A stretch of 35,224 nt of DNA from contig NZ_JACCBW010000008.1 of NCBI RefSeq assembly GCF_013410035.1, positions 1 through 35,224 on the forward strand. The letters are read 5' to 3'. A program made the position numbers and the translations under genes. The notes under the pieces are model-generated. The model was not told where the DNA came from. It searched no databases and saw nothing but the letters and a program-made list of their open reading frames with translations. Within the stretch, counting starts at the first letter, position 1. Every line of letters begins with the position of its first letter. Below are positions 14,353-21,516 of this stretch, one piece after another. This stretch comes from Nocardioides cavernae. Lineage in GTDB: Bacteria; Actinomycetota; Actinomycetes; Propionibacteriales; Nocardioidaceae.

Positions 14353-16191
14353 TCAGCCGGTGAGGTTGTGCACGTAGCACCACCGCCACGACTCGTCCGG
14401 CTCCGCGGACTGCATGACCGGGTGGAGGGTGTCGTGGAAGTGCGCCGTGGCGTGCTTGCCGACCGAGGAGTCGCAGCACCCGACGTGCCCGCACGCGAGG
14501 CACTGCCGCAACGAGACCCACCGGGTGCCGTCGGCCAGGCAGGTCGCGCAGGCGGGGTCGGGGGCGGTCTCGACGGCGGGGTGCGTCTCGAGGTCGTCGC
14601 AGGTGCGCCCGGCGGTGAAGGCGAGGGGACTGTTGCGTACGCCCGAGCGCGCCGCGACGCCCGCGTCGAGCATCGACTCCTCGATGTCGAGCATGCCGAG
14701 CACCTGCGTGACGACCTCGGAGGGCACCTTGCCCTTGCTGCGCACGAGCAGCACCTTGGCCCGCTCGGCCTCGATCATCTCGCCGCGGATCCGGGCGTAC
14801 AGCTCGGAGGGCGTCTCCTCGCCCACGGCGGTGGAGAGCTGCTCCCAGGCGGCGAAGGTGCGCTGGTCGATGCGCGCCTGGATCTGGTCGACGACGCCGT
14901 GGTGGTCGTCGTACTGCAGCTCCTCGAGCTTCGCCAGCCCGGCGTCGGCGGCCTGCTGCAGGAGCGCCGCCCGCGAGAGCGCGTCCTCGGCGGGGTCGGG
15001 CGCGGGCACCTTCAGCAGCCGGGTGAGCAGCGGGAGCGACAACCCCTGGAGGAGCAGGGTGCCCGCCACGACGGTGAAGGCGACCAGGAGCAGGACCTCG
15101 CGGTGGGGGGCGTCCTCGGGGATCACGAAGGCCGCGGCGAGGGTGACGACGCCGCGCATGCCGGCCCACCCGATGAGGAAGGTCCAGGCGGGCGGGATCG
15201 GGTTGCTCCGGCGCAGCATCCAGGTGACGTACATGTAGACCATCCGCACCACGACCACCGTGGCGAGGGTCGCGAGGCAGACGAGGGCGATGCGGGTGTT
15301 GGGCAGGGTCGACTCGTGGACGTCGGTGAGGATCCAGTCGAGCTGGAGCCCGATGAGCAGGAAGACCGTGTTCTCCAGGACGAACGCGACCGTGCGCCAC
15401 GTGATCCGCTCGGTGATGCGCGACTGGGCGGTCTGGATGATCGGCGCCTTGTGGCCGAGCAGCAGGCCGGCGACGACGACGGAGATGACGCCCGACGCGT
15501 GGATCTCCTCGGCGGCGACGAACGCGGCGAACGGGGTGAGGAAGGAGATCGCGGTGTCCATCAGCGGGTCGGTGACCCGCTTGCGCAGCCGGGCGACGAG
15601 CAGGAAGAAGACGACGCCGATGAGCACGCCGCCCCCGGCCGCCACGACGAAGTCGAGGGCGACGTCGGCGATGGCGACCCCGCCGGACAGGGCGGCGATG
15701 GCGGTGCGGAGTGTCACGAGGGCGGTCGCGTCGTTGAGCAGCGACTCACCCTCGAGGATCGTCACGACGCGGCGGGGGAGCCCGATGCGTCGCGCGACCG
15801 CGGTCGCGGCGACGGCGTCCGGGGGAGCGACGACCGCGCCGATGGCGATCGCGGCGGCCCACCCGATGCCGGGTACGAGCCACTCGACGACCGCGGCCAC
15901 GGCGAAGGTGGAGACCACGACGAGGAGGATCGAGAGCCGCAGGATCGTGCCGCGGTTGGCGTTGAAGTCCACGAGCGAGGTCTGGATCGCGGCGGCGTAG
16001 AGCAGCGGCGGGAGCAGCCCCAGGAGCACCACCTCGGACTCGAGGTGGATGACGGGCACGCCCGGCACGTACGACGCGATCGCGCCGACGACGATGAGGA
16101 GCAGCGGGGCCGGGACGCGGAGGCGTTCGCTGACGGCGGTCGCGCCCAGCACGACGGCCGCCATGGAGACGAGCAGCAGGGCGAGTTCCAC
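14353..16191 (-). CDS. CPA1 Na+/H+ antiporter with C-terminal UBP-type zinc finger
   Basis: This 612-residue cation/proton antiporter has about 12 membrane segments in residues 1-400. The transport-site signature Val-Val-Ala-Pro-Pro-Asp-Ala-Val-Ala lies near residue 120-130, and Gly-Glu-Ser-Leu-Leu-Asn-Asp-Ala follows at about 150. A soluble, charged helical region runs from about 400 to 525. The last 80 residues are a UBP-type zinc finger: Cys548-x2-Cys551, Cys564-x2-Cys567, then His569, Cys572, His580, His584, and Leu-His-Pro-Val-Met near the end. In eukaryotes this finger binds the ubiquitin C-terminus; the ligand in bacteria is unknown. The C-terminal part is probably a cytoplasmic sensor or partner-binding module. 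GTG 16191 has CAGACT six bases upstream. Confidence 0.88.
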   Translation of the reverse strand: MELALLLVSMAAVVLGATAVSERLRVPAPLLLIVVGAIASYVPGVPVIHLESEVVLLGLLPPLLYAAAIQTSLVDFNANRGTILRLSILLVVVSTFAVAAVVEWLVPGIGWAAAIAIGAVVAPPDAVAATAVARRIGLPRRVVTILEGESLLNDATALVTLRTAIAALSGGVAIADVALDFVVAAGGGVLIGVVFFLLVARLRKRVTDPLMDTAISFLTPFAAFVAAEEIHASGVISVVVAGLLLGHKAPIIQTAQSRITERITWRTVAFVLENTVFLLIGLQLDWILTDVHESTLPNTRIALVCLATLATVVVVRMVYMYVTWMLRRSNPIPPAWTFLIGWAGMRGVVTLAAAFVIPEDAPHREVLLLVAFTVVAGTLLLQGLSLPLLTRLLKVPAPDPAEDALSRAALLQQAADAGLAKLEELQYDDHHGVVDQIQARIDQRTFAAWEQLSTAVGEETPSELYARIRGEMIEAERAKVLLVRSKGKVPSEVVTQVLGMLDIEESMLDAGVAARSGVRNSPLAFTAGRTCDDLETHPAVETAPDPACATCLADGTRWVSLRQCLACGHVGCCDSSVGKHATAHFHDTLHPVMQSAEPDESWRWCYVHNLTG

Positions 16192-16233
16192 CGGTCGAGT
16201 CTGGCAGAACGCGCCCCGCTGCGGAGCGGTCGA

Positions 16234-16797
16234 TCAGCGAGCGACCTCGTAGACCTGGAGGGTGATCCCGTTGCCGTAGGCCGCGTGCTCGGTCAGGGTG
16301 AGCGTCGTCTTGTCGCCCTCACCGAAGAGCCGCTTGCCCGTGCCGAGCAGGAGCGGGAAGACCAGCAGGTGGTAGCGGTCGACCAGGCCCGCGCGGGCCA
16401 GGCCCTGCGCGAGCTCGGCGCTGCCGTGGACGTGGATCTCGCCGCCGTCGCTCTGCTTGAGCGCCGCGACGTCGTCGAGCGAGTGCAGCACGGTGACCTC
16501 GCCGTCGCCCCAGGGCGCGGTGTCGCCGGCCATCGTGGAGGACACGACGTAGCGGGGCATGGCGTTGTAGGTCGCGAACTCCTCCATCGACGGCCACACC
16601 GGGGCGAACTCGTCGTAGGACCTCCGGCCGAACATGAGCGCGGAGGCCTGCTCCATCTCCCGGCCCTTGATGTCGTAGGCGGCCTCCTCGAACTCGACGT
16701 CCTTGAAGGTCCAGCCGGCGTGGGGGTGCTCGCCGCCGCCGGGCGCCTCCATCACGCCGTCGAGGGACAGGAAGGTGGTGATGACGATGGGTCGCAT
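16234..16797 (-). CDS. Dihydrofolate reductase/RibD C-terminal-like protein
   Basis: This 187-residue enzyme of the RibD C-terminal/DHFR-like family starts Met-Arg-Pro-Ile-Val-Ile-Thr-Thr-Phe-Leu-Ser-Leu-Asp-Gly-Val-Met-Glu. It contains Met-Phe-Gly-Arg-Arg-Ser-Tyr-Asp and ends Gly-Leu-Val-Asp-Arg-Tyr-His-Leu-Leu-Val-Phe-Pro followed by Leu-Gly-Thr-Gly. Family members bind NADPH, but most stand-alone copies have unknown substrates. It is the third gene of the ArsR-SRPBCC operon (33-bp gap to the SRPBCC stop). ArsR-SRPBCC-RibD_C trios are common in actinobacteria, which supports co-regulation. Confidence 0.87.
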   Translation of the reverse strand: MRPIVITTFLSLDGVMEAPGGGEHPHAGWTFKDVEFEEAAYDIKGREMEQASALMFGRRSYDEFAPVWPSMEEFATYNAMPRYVVSSTMAGDTAPWGDGEVTVLHSLDDVAALKQSDGGEIHVHGSAELAQGLARAGLVDRYHLLVFPLLLGTGKRLFGEGDKTTLTLTEHAAYGNGITLQVYEVAR

Positions 16798-16829
16798 GTC
16801 GGTGCTCGTTCCGTGGGTGGTGGAGGTGG

Positions 16830-17330
16830 TCAGGCGGCGGCGTCGGCCGCGAGGAGGGCGTCGATCTGGTTGATGGCGAGGGTCGAGCCCTCGACCGCTC
16901 CCATGTCGAGGACCTTCTGCAGGGACTCGGCGTCGGCGTAGGTGGCCGTGAAGGTCGCGCGGGTGCCGTCCTCGGTCGGGCTGAAGTCGTAGACCTGCCG
17001 GGACGCGGGCAGGTCGGGGTTGGCGGCGAAGCTCTCGTCGAGGGCGAAGCCGTCGGTGAAGGTGAAGCCGGTGGGCCGGTCGACGGTGGCGACGTCCCAG
17101 TAGGCGTAGAAGCGGTCGCCGTCCGGGCTGGTCATGTAGTAGTTCATCCGCCCGCCCGGTGCCAGGTCGTGGTCGACGAACGTGGCGGGGTAGCCGGGCG
17201 GCCCCCACACCCGCTCGAGCTGGCGCGGGTCGGCGTACACCTGCCACACCCGGTCGAGCGGGGCGGCGAAGTCGGCGGTGATGGTGAGGGTGAGGGCCTC
17301 GAGGTCGTGCTGGACGTCGGTGACGGGCAT
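16830..17330 (-). CDS. SRPBCC (AHSA1-like) domain protein
   Basis: This 166-residue single-domain START/Bet v1-like protein has the typical opening Phe-Ala-Ala-Pro-Leu-Asp-Arg-Val-Trp-Gln-Val-Tyr-Ala-Asp-Pro and Leu-Glu-Arg-Val-Trp-Gly-Pro-Pro-Gly. Beta strands end in Thr-Phe-Thr-Ala-Thr-Tyr, and the C-terminal helix carries Gly-x-x-Glu-Gly-Ser. The fold makes a hydrophobic ligand cavity; the ligand is unknown. The start lies four bases after the ArsR stop, with aagga upstream, so it is translated from the ArsR transcript. Confidence 0.87.
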   Translation of the reverse strand: MPVTDVQHDLEALTLTITADFAAPLDRVWQVYADPRQLERVWGPPGYPATFVDHDLAPGGRMNYYMTSPDGDRFYAYWDVATVDRPTGFTFTDGFALDESFAANPDLPASRQVYDFSPTEDGTRATFTATYADAESLQKVLDMGAVEGSTLAINQIDALLAADAAA

Positions 17331-17334
17331 GGGA

Positions 17335-17691
17335 TCAGTCCTTCTCGTGGGTGGGTGTGTCGGTGGCGAGGAGCTCGTCCATCCGCGCGATGCGTCCGCG
17401 CCAGAGGGCCTCGAGCTCGGTGAGCATCAGGCCCACCGAGCGCACGGCCTCGACGTCGCCGCTGGCGAGGGCCTCGCGGCCCTGCCGACGCTTGGTGAGC
17501 AGCCCCGCGCGCTCGAGCACGGCGACGTGCTTCTGGACGGCGGCGAAGCTCATGTCGTAGCGCTTGGCCAGCGCCGAGACCGAGTGCTCGCCGGCCAGCA
17601 CGCGGCGCAGGATGTCGCGCCGCGTCCGGTCGGCCAGGGCGTGGAACCAGGCGTCCGCCCGGTCCTCGGCCTCGCTGCTCGGCTGCGTCAT
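17335..17691 (-). CDS. ArsR-family transcriptional regulator
   Basis: This is a 118-residue winged-helix repressor: Ala-Leu-Ala-Asp-Arg-Thr-Arg-Arg-Asp-Ile-Leu, then the recognition helix Ser-Phe-Ala-Ala-Val-Gln-Lys-His-Val-Ala-Val-Leu-Glu-Arg-Ala-Gly-Leu-Leu. No metal-binding cysteine pair is present, so it belongs to the non-metal ArsR group often paired with SRPBCC proteins. ATG 17691 is chosen over an in-frame GTG at 17697 because TAGATT lies six bases upstream. A perfect inverted repeat (17701-17720) overlaps that promoter, which implies autorepression of the three-gene operon. Confidence 0.9.
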   Translation of the reverse strand: MTQPSSEAEDRADAWFHALADRTRRDILRRVLAGEHSVSALAKRYDMSFAAVQKHVAVLERAGLLTKRRQGREALASGDVEAVRSVGLMLTELEALWRGRIARMDELLATDTPTHEKD

Positions 17692-17697
17692 GACCAC

Positions 17698-17703
17698 AAT
17701 CTA
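17698..17703 (-). promoter_or_regulatory. -10 hexamer TAGATT of the ArsR operon
   Basis: TAGATT on the minus strand lies six bases before ATG 17691. TGGACA lies about 19 bases further upstream as a possible -35. Confidence 0.55.
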
Positions 17704-17720
17704 CAACCAGATGGTTGTAG
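17701..17720. promoter_or_regulatory. ArsR operator, perfect inverted repeat
   Basis: ctacaacca, ga, tggttgtag: 9-bp arms with a two-base centre. It overlaps the -10 and spacer of the ArsR promoter, the expected place for an autorepressor site. Confidence 0.75.
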
Positions 17721-17779
17721 GTTGTCCAGGGTGTCACCCGCAGGGATGTGGGATTGCTGTGGGGCCGCAGGCGCGGACG

Positions 17780-17785
17780 TACGAT
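17780..17785 (+). promoter_or_regulatory. Candidate -10 (TACGAT) for the kinase gene
   Basis: TACGAT lies 54 bases before ATG 17840, which would give a short leader containing the aggcagga ribosome site. No clear -35 was seen. Confidence 0.3.
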
Positions 17786-17839
17786 CGAGCGCTGGCGTGG
17801 TGTTCCGCGCCGGACCCGACAGAGGCAGGACACCGCGAC

Positions 17840-18826
17840 ATGCACAGGCTCGTGCAAGGACTCCGTCTCGGGGACCGCTACGTGCTGCAGGAGCGCATCG
17901 CCGCCGGTGGCATGGCCGACGTGTGGCGCGCGGTCGACGACGTGCTCCGGCGCGACGTCGCCGTGAAGGTGATGCGTGCCGACCCCGACAACGAGGAGGT
18001 CTTCGCCGAGCGCTTCCGCGACGAGGCCCTCCACTCCGCGTCGCTGCTGCACGCCAACATCACCACCGTCTTCGACTACGGCGAGGACGACCACCTCTCC
18101 TTCCTGGTGATGGAGCTCGTCCAGGGCCTCCCGCTGTCCGCCGTCATCCGCCAGCAGGGTGCGATGCAGCCCGAGGCGGTGCGCTCGATCCTGGGCCAGG
18201 CGGCGCTCGCGCTCGGGACCGCCCACGAGGCCGGCGTCGTGCACCGCGACGTCAAGCCGGCCAACATCCTCGTGCGCGAGGACGGGCTGGTGAAGCTCAC
18301 CGACTTCGGCATCGCCCGCGCCATCGACGCCATCGGCCACACGCGGGTGGGCGAGATGCTCGGCACGCCCAACTACATCAGCCCGGAGCAGGCGGTGGGC
18401 CAGCAGGCGACCGGCGCCAGCGACCTCTACGCCCTGGGCGTGGTGGGCCACGAGATGCTCACCGGGAAGCGCCCCTTCGACCGCGGCACCCCGATCGCGA
18501 CGGCGCTGTGCCACGTCAACGAGCCGCCCCCGCCGCTGGGCGACGACGTCGCCGACGACCTGCGCGAGGTGATCGGCGCGCTGCTCGAGAAGGACCCCGC
18601 CGACCGGCCCGACAACGCGCTGTCGGTCGCCGTCATGCTGGGCGTGGCGCCCGCTGAGCTCGCCGACCTCGACGTCGACCTCGCAGCCGGCGTCCCGAGC
18701 GGCTACCTCGTCCTGCCCGTGACCCCACTGACCCCGGCGACGCCGCTCCAGCCGGTGCGGCCCGCCGACCGTGCACCGGCAGACATCCCGACGATGGCGG
18801 CCGGGCCCGAGGAGCTCCTCGACTGA
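17840..18826 (+). CDS. Soluble serine/threonine protein kinase (Hanks type)
   Basis: This 328-residue kinase has a complete catalytic domain in residues 13-275. The glycine loop is Ala-Ala-Gly-Gly-Met-Ala-Asp-Val (21-28). Lys43 is in Val-Ala-Val-Lys. The catalytic loop is His135-Arg-Asp137-Val-Lys-Pro-Ala-Asn, the Asp155-Phe-Gly motif follows, and the activation segment contains Gly-Thr176-Pro-Asn-Tyr-Ile-Ser-Pro-Glu. After the domain comes only a Pro-rich tail of about 50 residues, with no membrane segment or PASTA domain, so it is expected to be cytosolic. This differs from PknB-type receptors. ATG 17840 follows aggcagga. Substrates are not indicated by neighbours. Confidence 0.9.
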   Translation: MHRLVQGLRLGDRYVLQERIAAGGMADVWRAVDDVLRRDVAVKVMRADPDNEEVFAERFRDEALHSASLLHANITTVFDYGEDDHLSFLVMELVQGLPLSAVIRQQGAMQPEAVRSILGQAALALGTAHEAGVVHRDVKPANILVREDGLVKLTDFGIARAIDAIGHTRVGEMLGTPNYISPEQAVGQQATGASDLYALGVVGHEMLTGKRPFDRGTPIATALCHVNEPPPPLGDDVADDLREVIGALLEKDPADRPDNALSVAVMLGVAPAELADLDVDLAAGVPSGYLVLPVTPLTPATPLQPVRPADRAPADIPTMAAGPEELLD

Positions 18827-18847
18827 GGTCCGTCCGCCCGACGGACC
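18827..18847. terminator. Hairpin after the kinase gene
   Basis: ggtccgtc (18827-18834) pairs with gacggacc (18840-18847) around a five-base loop, starting one base after the kinase stop codon. No T tract. Confidence 0.55.
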
Positions 18848-19050
18848 GAACGGCCCCGCCGGCCGATCCCGTACGCCCGGCGCGCGTCGCACGCGTCGTT
18901 CGGTCCGTTCGTCGGTCGGGGGCGCTCCTGCCACTGGGACCTGTATGTGGCCGCTCGGACCACGGCATGTCACCACATGAGCGACCACATGCCCGCTCAT
19001 GTGGCGATGTGGCCGCGCCTCGGCTCCGCGCTGCCGCACACCGGCGCGCC
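18848..19050. other. Non-coding gap with ATGTGG/CCACAT motif cluster
   Basis: No supported gene lies between the kinase stop and the convergent hydrolase stop. The stretch holds a perfect 11-bp inverted repeat (ccacatgagcg 18973-18983, cgctcatgtgg 18994-19004). ATGTGG or its complement occurs at 18945, 18973, 18985, 18999 and 19007, and again at 19084 inside the next repeat. A further 10-bp inverted repeat (cggaccgaac, gttcggtccg) spans its first half. Confidence 0.6.
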
Positions 19051-19103
19051 AGCGGTGCGTGAGCCACGTTCCGAGCACCGGAAATGTGGCTCACTCACCG
19101 CTC
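19051..19103. repeat. 53-bp dispersed hairpin, copy 1
   Basis: gcggtg-c-gtgagccac pairs with gtggctcac-t-caccgc, a 15-bp stem with one mismatch and a loop of 18 bases. The reverse complement aligns without gaps to 30264-30316. It lies between convergent genes, 31 bases from the hydrolase stop, so it may act as a terminator. Confidence 0.75.
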
Positions 19104-19134
19104 GGCCGGCCCCGACGATCCGCGGAACCGCACC

Positions 19135-19818
19135 TCAGCGCCGGGTCGCCTCGTCGATGATCGCGGCGAGCGCGGCCGGCTGGGTGTACATCGGCCAGTG
19201 ACCGGAGTCGAGGTCGACGAGCTCGAGCCGGGTCGCGTCCGCGAGCTCGGGCACGTCGCCCGACGCGATCCACTCCCGGGCCTGGGCGGGGCTGAACTCG
19301 GGGCAGACCAGCGTGAGCGGCACGTCGTGACGGGCCTCGTCGGTCCAGTGCACGATCCCCCGGGTGACGCCGACGGGCACCGGGTGCGAACCGGCGGCCA
19401 CGCTGGCCTTCAGCTCCGGGGACATGTCGTCGGAGTCCGGGCCCGCGAACGGCTCCCAGCCCGGGAACGGCACGCCGTCGCCCGTCGGCTCGAAGAAGTC
19501 GGCGTACGCCCCGCCCTCGGTGGTGGGGAAGCCCCCGATGAGCGCCACGCCCGTGATGCCGTCCGGGCGGCGGTCCGCCGCGACCCACGCGAGGGTGCAC
19601 GCCGCGGAGTGGCCCACGACGTACGGCGCACCCTCGGCCGCGTCGACCGCGGCGACGACCGCGGCGGCCTGGTCGTCGTACGTCGCCGAGGTCGTGCCGT
19701 CCCCCTGCCCGGGCAGCGTGACCGGGATGCCCCGGTGCCCCAGCTGCTCGAGCGCGGGCAGCACGTCGTCCCAGGCGGAGCCGTCGAGCCAGAGGCCGGC
19801 GATGAGCACGATGTCCAT
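19135..19818 (-). CDS. Alpha/beta hydrolase
   Basis: This 227-residue compact cytosolic alpha/beta hydrolase has the nucleophile elbow Gly-His-Ser71-Ala-Ala and a C-terminal histidine in Asp-Ser-Gly-His207-Trp-Pro. The oxyanion segment is Ile-Ala-Gly-Leu-Trp-Leu-Asp-Gly-Ser-Ala-Trp. This matches the small esterase-like hydrolases of actinobacteria; the substrate is unknown. ATG 19818 follows gaggga. Its promoter faces that of the WYL regulator, and both flank a perfect inverted repeat, so it is the likely target of that regulator. Confidence 0.87.
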   Translation of the reverse strand: MDIVLIAGLWLDGSAWDDVLPALEQLGHRGIPVTLPGQGDGTTSATYDDQAAAVVAAVDAAEGAPYVVGHSAACTLAWVAADRRPDGITGVALIGGFPTTEGGAYADFFEPTGDGVPFPGWEPFAGPDSDDMSPELKASVAAGSHPVPVGVTRGIVHWTDEARHDVPLTLVCPEFSPAQAREWIASGDVPELADATRLELVDLDSGHWPMYTQPAALAAIIDEATRR

Positions 19819-19853
19819 GGAGTCTCCCTCGTCCTGCGGTGGTCGGTCCGGCC

Positions 19854-19859
19854 ACGCTA
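19854..19859 (-). promoter_or_regulatory. Candidate -10 (TAGCGT) for the alpha/beta hydrolase gene
   Basis: TAGCGT on the minus strand lies 35 bases before ATG 19818, right beside the 27-bp inverted repeat, which would then cover the -35 region. Confidence 0.4.
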
Positions 19860-19864
19860 GGACG

Positions 19865-19891
19865 GGTTCCGGACGCTCCACGTCCGGAACC
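19865..19891. promoter_or_regulatory. Operator-like perfect inverted repeat between divergent genes
   Basis: ggttccggac, seven bases, gtccggaacc: 10-bp arms with no mismatch. It lies between the hydrolase and WYL-regulator genes and is the best candidate binding site for the WYL protein. Confidence 0.65.
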
Positions 19892-19909
19892 GGTGACATC
19901 ATCGGGGCC

Positions 19910-20866
19910 ATGAGCGAGATCAGCCCGACCGCCCGCGCGCTGCGGGCGCTCGACGTCCTGCAGGGTCGCCCGGGGGTCACCGCCGCGGAGCTGGCCCAGC
20001 GGCTCGGGGTGACCGAGCGCGCGGCCCGCCGCTACGTCGCGATCCTGCGCGAGGCGGACATCCCGGTGGAGTCCACCCGGGGTCCCTACGGCGGCTACAC
20101 CCTCGGCCGCGGCCTGCGACTGCCGCCGCTCGTCTTCTCGGCCACCGAAGCGCTCGGCCTGGTGATGGCCGCGCTCGACTCCCAGCACGCGGTCGCGGAC
20201 CCGGAGGACCCGGTCGGCTCGGCGCTGGGCAAGATCCTGCGGGTGCTGCCGACCAACGTCGCGCGGCAGGCGGTCGCGATGCGCGAGACGGCCCGCGCGG
20301 TGCCCGAGCGCCAGTCGGTGAAGCCCGACCCCGGGGTCACCAGCGACCTCGTCGCGGCGGTCGCGGCGCAGCAGCAGGTGCGCGTCGCCTATCGCACGGC
20401 GGCGGGCAACGCGCGCACGTTCGAGGTCGACCCGTGGTCGGTGGTCGTGCGCTACGGCCGGTGGTACCTCCTGTGCCACTCCCACCACGCCGACGCGCTG
20501 CGCACCTTCCGCATCGACCGGATCACCGAGGTCGTCCGGCTCGACAGCAGCTTCGAGGTGCCGGCCGACCTCGACCCGGCACGCGAGCTCGAGGCCAACC
20601 TGGGCAAGGGCTGGGAGCACGAGACCCACGTCGTCTTCGACGCCCCGCGCGAGACGGTCCAGCCGTGGGTGCGCCCGACGCTCGGCGAGCTGCGCGAGCT
20701 CCCGGACGGACGCTGCGAGCTGGTCGGCACGACCAGCAACCCGACGTCGTACGCCGGTGAGTGGCTGGCCAACGTCGAGCTGCCCTACACCGTCGTCGGT
20801 GGTCCGGAGCTGCGGGCCGCGGTGCAGGTGGTCTCGGACCGCCTGGCCCGGTCGGTCAGCGGCTGA
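19910..20866 (+). CDS. HTH/WYL-domain transcriptional regulator
   Basis: This 318-residue regulator has an N-terminal HTH_11-type helix-turn-helix in residues 5-60 (Thr-Ala-Ala-Glu-Leu-Ala-Gln-Arg-Leu-Gly-Val-Thr-Glu-Arg-Ala-Ala-Arg-Arg-Tyr). A wing contains Gly-Pro-Tyr-Gly-Gly-Tyr. The WYL domain lies at about 145-210, with the literal Trp-Tyr-Leu in Tyr-Gly-Arg-Trp-Tyr-Leu-Leu and the basic Phe-Arg-Ile-Asp-Arg-Ile. A C-terminal WCX-like extension follows. WYL domains sense ligands, in some cases nucleic acids or nucleotides. ATG 19910 has CATCAT seven bases upstream. Its 3' end overlaps the convergent peptidase-like gene by 11 bases. Confidence 0.9.
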   Translation: MSEISPTARALRALDVLQGRPGVTAAELAQRLGVTERAARRYVAILREADIPVESTRGPYGGYTLGRGLRLPPLVFSATEALGLVMAALDSQHAVADPEDPVGSALGKILRVLPTNVARQAVAMRETARAVPERQSVKPDPGVTSDLVAAVAAQQQVRVAYRTAAGNARTFEVDPWSVVVRYGRWYLLCHSHHADALRTFRIDRITEVVRLDSSFEVPADLDPARELEANLGKGWEHETHVVFDAPRETVQPWVRPTLGELRELPDGRCELVGTTSNPTSYAGEWLANVELPYTVVGGPELRAAVQVVSDRLARSVSG

Positions 20867-21488
20867 CCGCGACCTCCTGGCCGAGGCTCCACCCCGACGA
20901 GATCGGCAGGTAGTCGCCGCTCCAGAACGTCCCCGGGTCGTACCAGGTGGCCCGGCGGTCGTCGCGCAGGATGCCCATCTCGATGTAGCAGGTCGCCACG
21001 ATCTCGGCGCAGAACGCCGCCTCCGGGGTGACCCGCCGCCCCCGCTTGCGGCGTGGGACGTACGCGTCGCGCCCGCGCAGCCAGCGCGAGGCGAGCCTGG
21101 TCAGGCTGGGGAACGACACCCCGTCGAGGCGGGCGACCGCGCGGAGCATGCCGTCCTCCTCGTCGCGGCCGATCTCCGGCTCGAGCTGGCGGAGCCACGC
21201 GTCCTGCCCGTACTCGCCCTGCCAGCGCGCGACGGCCTCGCGCAGGTCGTGCAGCTGCACGCCGCGGTGGTGGGCGCCGCTCCACATGTCGACCTGCTTC
21301 TTGCCGAGCTCGGCGTGGAAGATCAGCGGGGGCAGGTCGTCGACGACGACCGCCATCCCGACGTGGTTGACCGGCGAGTTGGTGACGGCACGGATCGCGC
21401 GGTCCGGCGCGCGACGCCCGCGGAAGAGCCAGATGTCGCCGCTGCGGGTGAGGTCGACCGCCTGGTCGAGGGTCAGCGGCGAGGTCAT
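20856..21488 (-). CDS. Predicted permuted NlpC/P60 (YiiX/C92-like) cysteine hydrolase
   Basis: This 210-residue soluble protein has no signal peptide. The order His42 (Pro-Val-Asn-His-Val-Gly-Met-Ala-Val-Val) then Cys160 (Ala-Phe-Cys-Ala-Glu-Ile-Val-Ala) is that of circularly permuted papain-fold proteins such as YiiX and LRAT-like enzymes. The N-terminus Thr-Arg-Ser-Gly-Asp-Ile-Trp-Leu-Phe-Arg-Gly also fits. Members include lipid- and peptide-cleaving enzymes; the substrate here is unknown. Family placement is by motif order only. ATG 21488 has CAGACT seven bases upstream. The last 11 bases overlap the WYL gene on the other strand. Confidence 0.72.
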   Translation of the reverse strand: MTSPLTLDQAVDLTRSGDIWLFRGRRAPDRAIRAVTNSPVNHVGMAVVVDDLPPLIFHAELGKKQVDMWSGAHHRGVQLHDLREAVARWQGEYGQDAWLRQLEPEIGRDEEDGMLRAVARLDGVSFPSLTRLASRWLRGRDAYVPRRKRGRRVTPEAAFCAEIVATCYIEMGILRDDRRATWYDPGTFWSGDYLPISSGWSLGQEVAVSR

Positions 21489-21504
21489 GCGCCGAAGTCT
21501 GCCC

Positions 21505-21510
21505 TAGGCT
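21505..21510 (+). promoter_or_regulatory. -10 hexamer TAGGCT, leaderless small gene
   Basis: TAGGCT lies six bases before ATG 21517, with no ribosome site in the gap (cccccc). Confidence 0.55.
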
Positions 21511-21516
21511 CCCCCC

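Noticed and set aside
14368..16941. 857-codon plus-strand frame opposite the antiporter
   Set aside because: Shadow of GC-rich coding; repetitive Gly/Asp/Glu/Val/His content without motifs.
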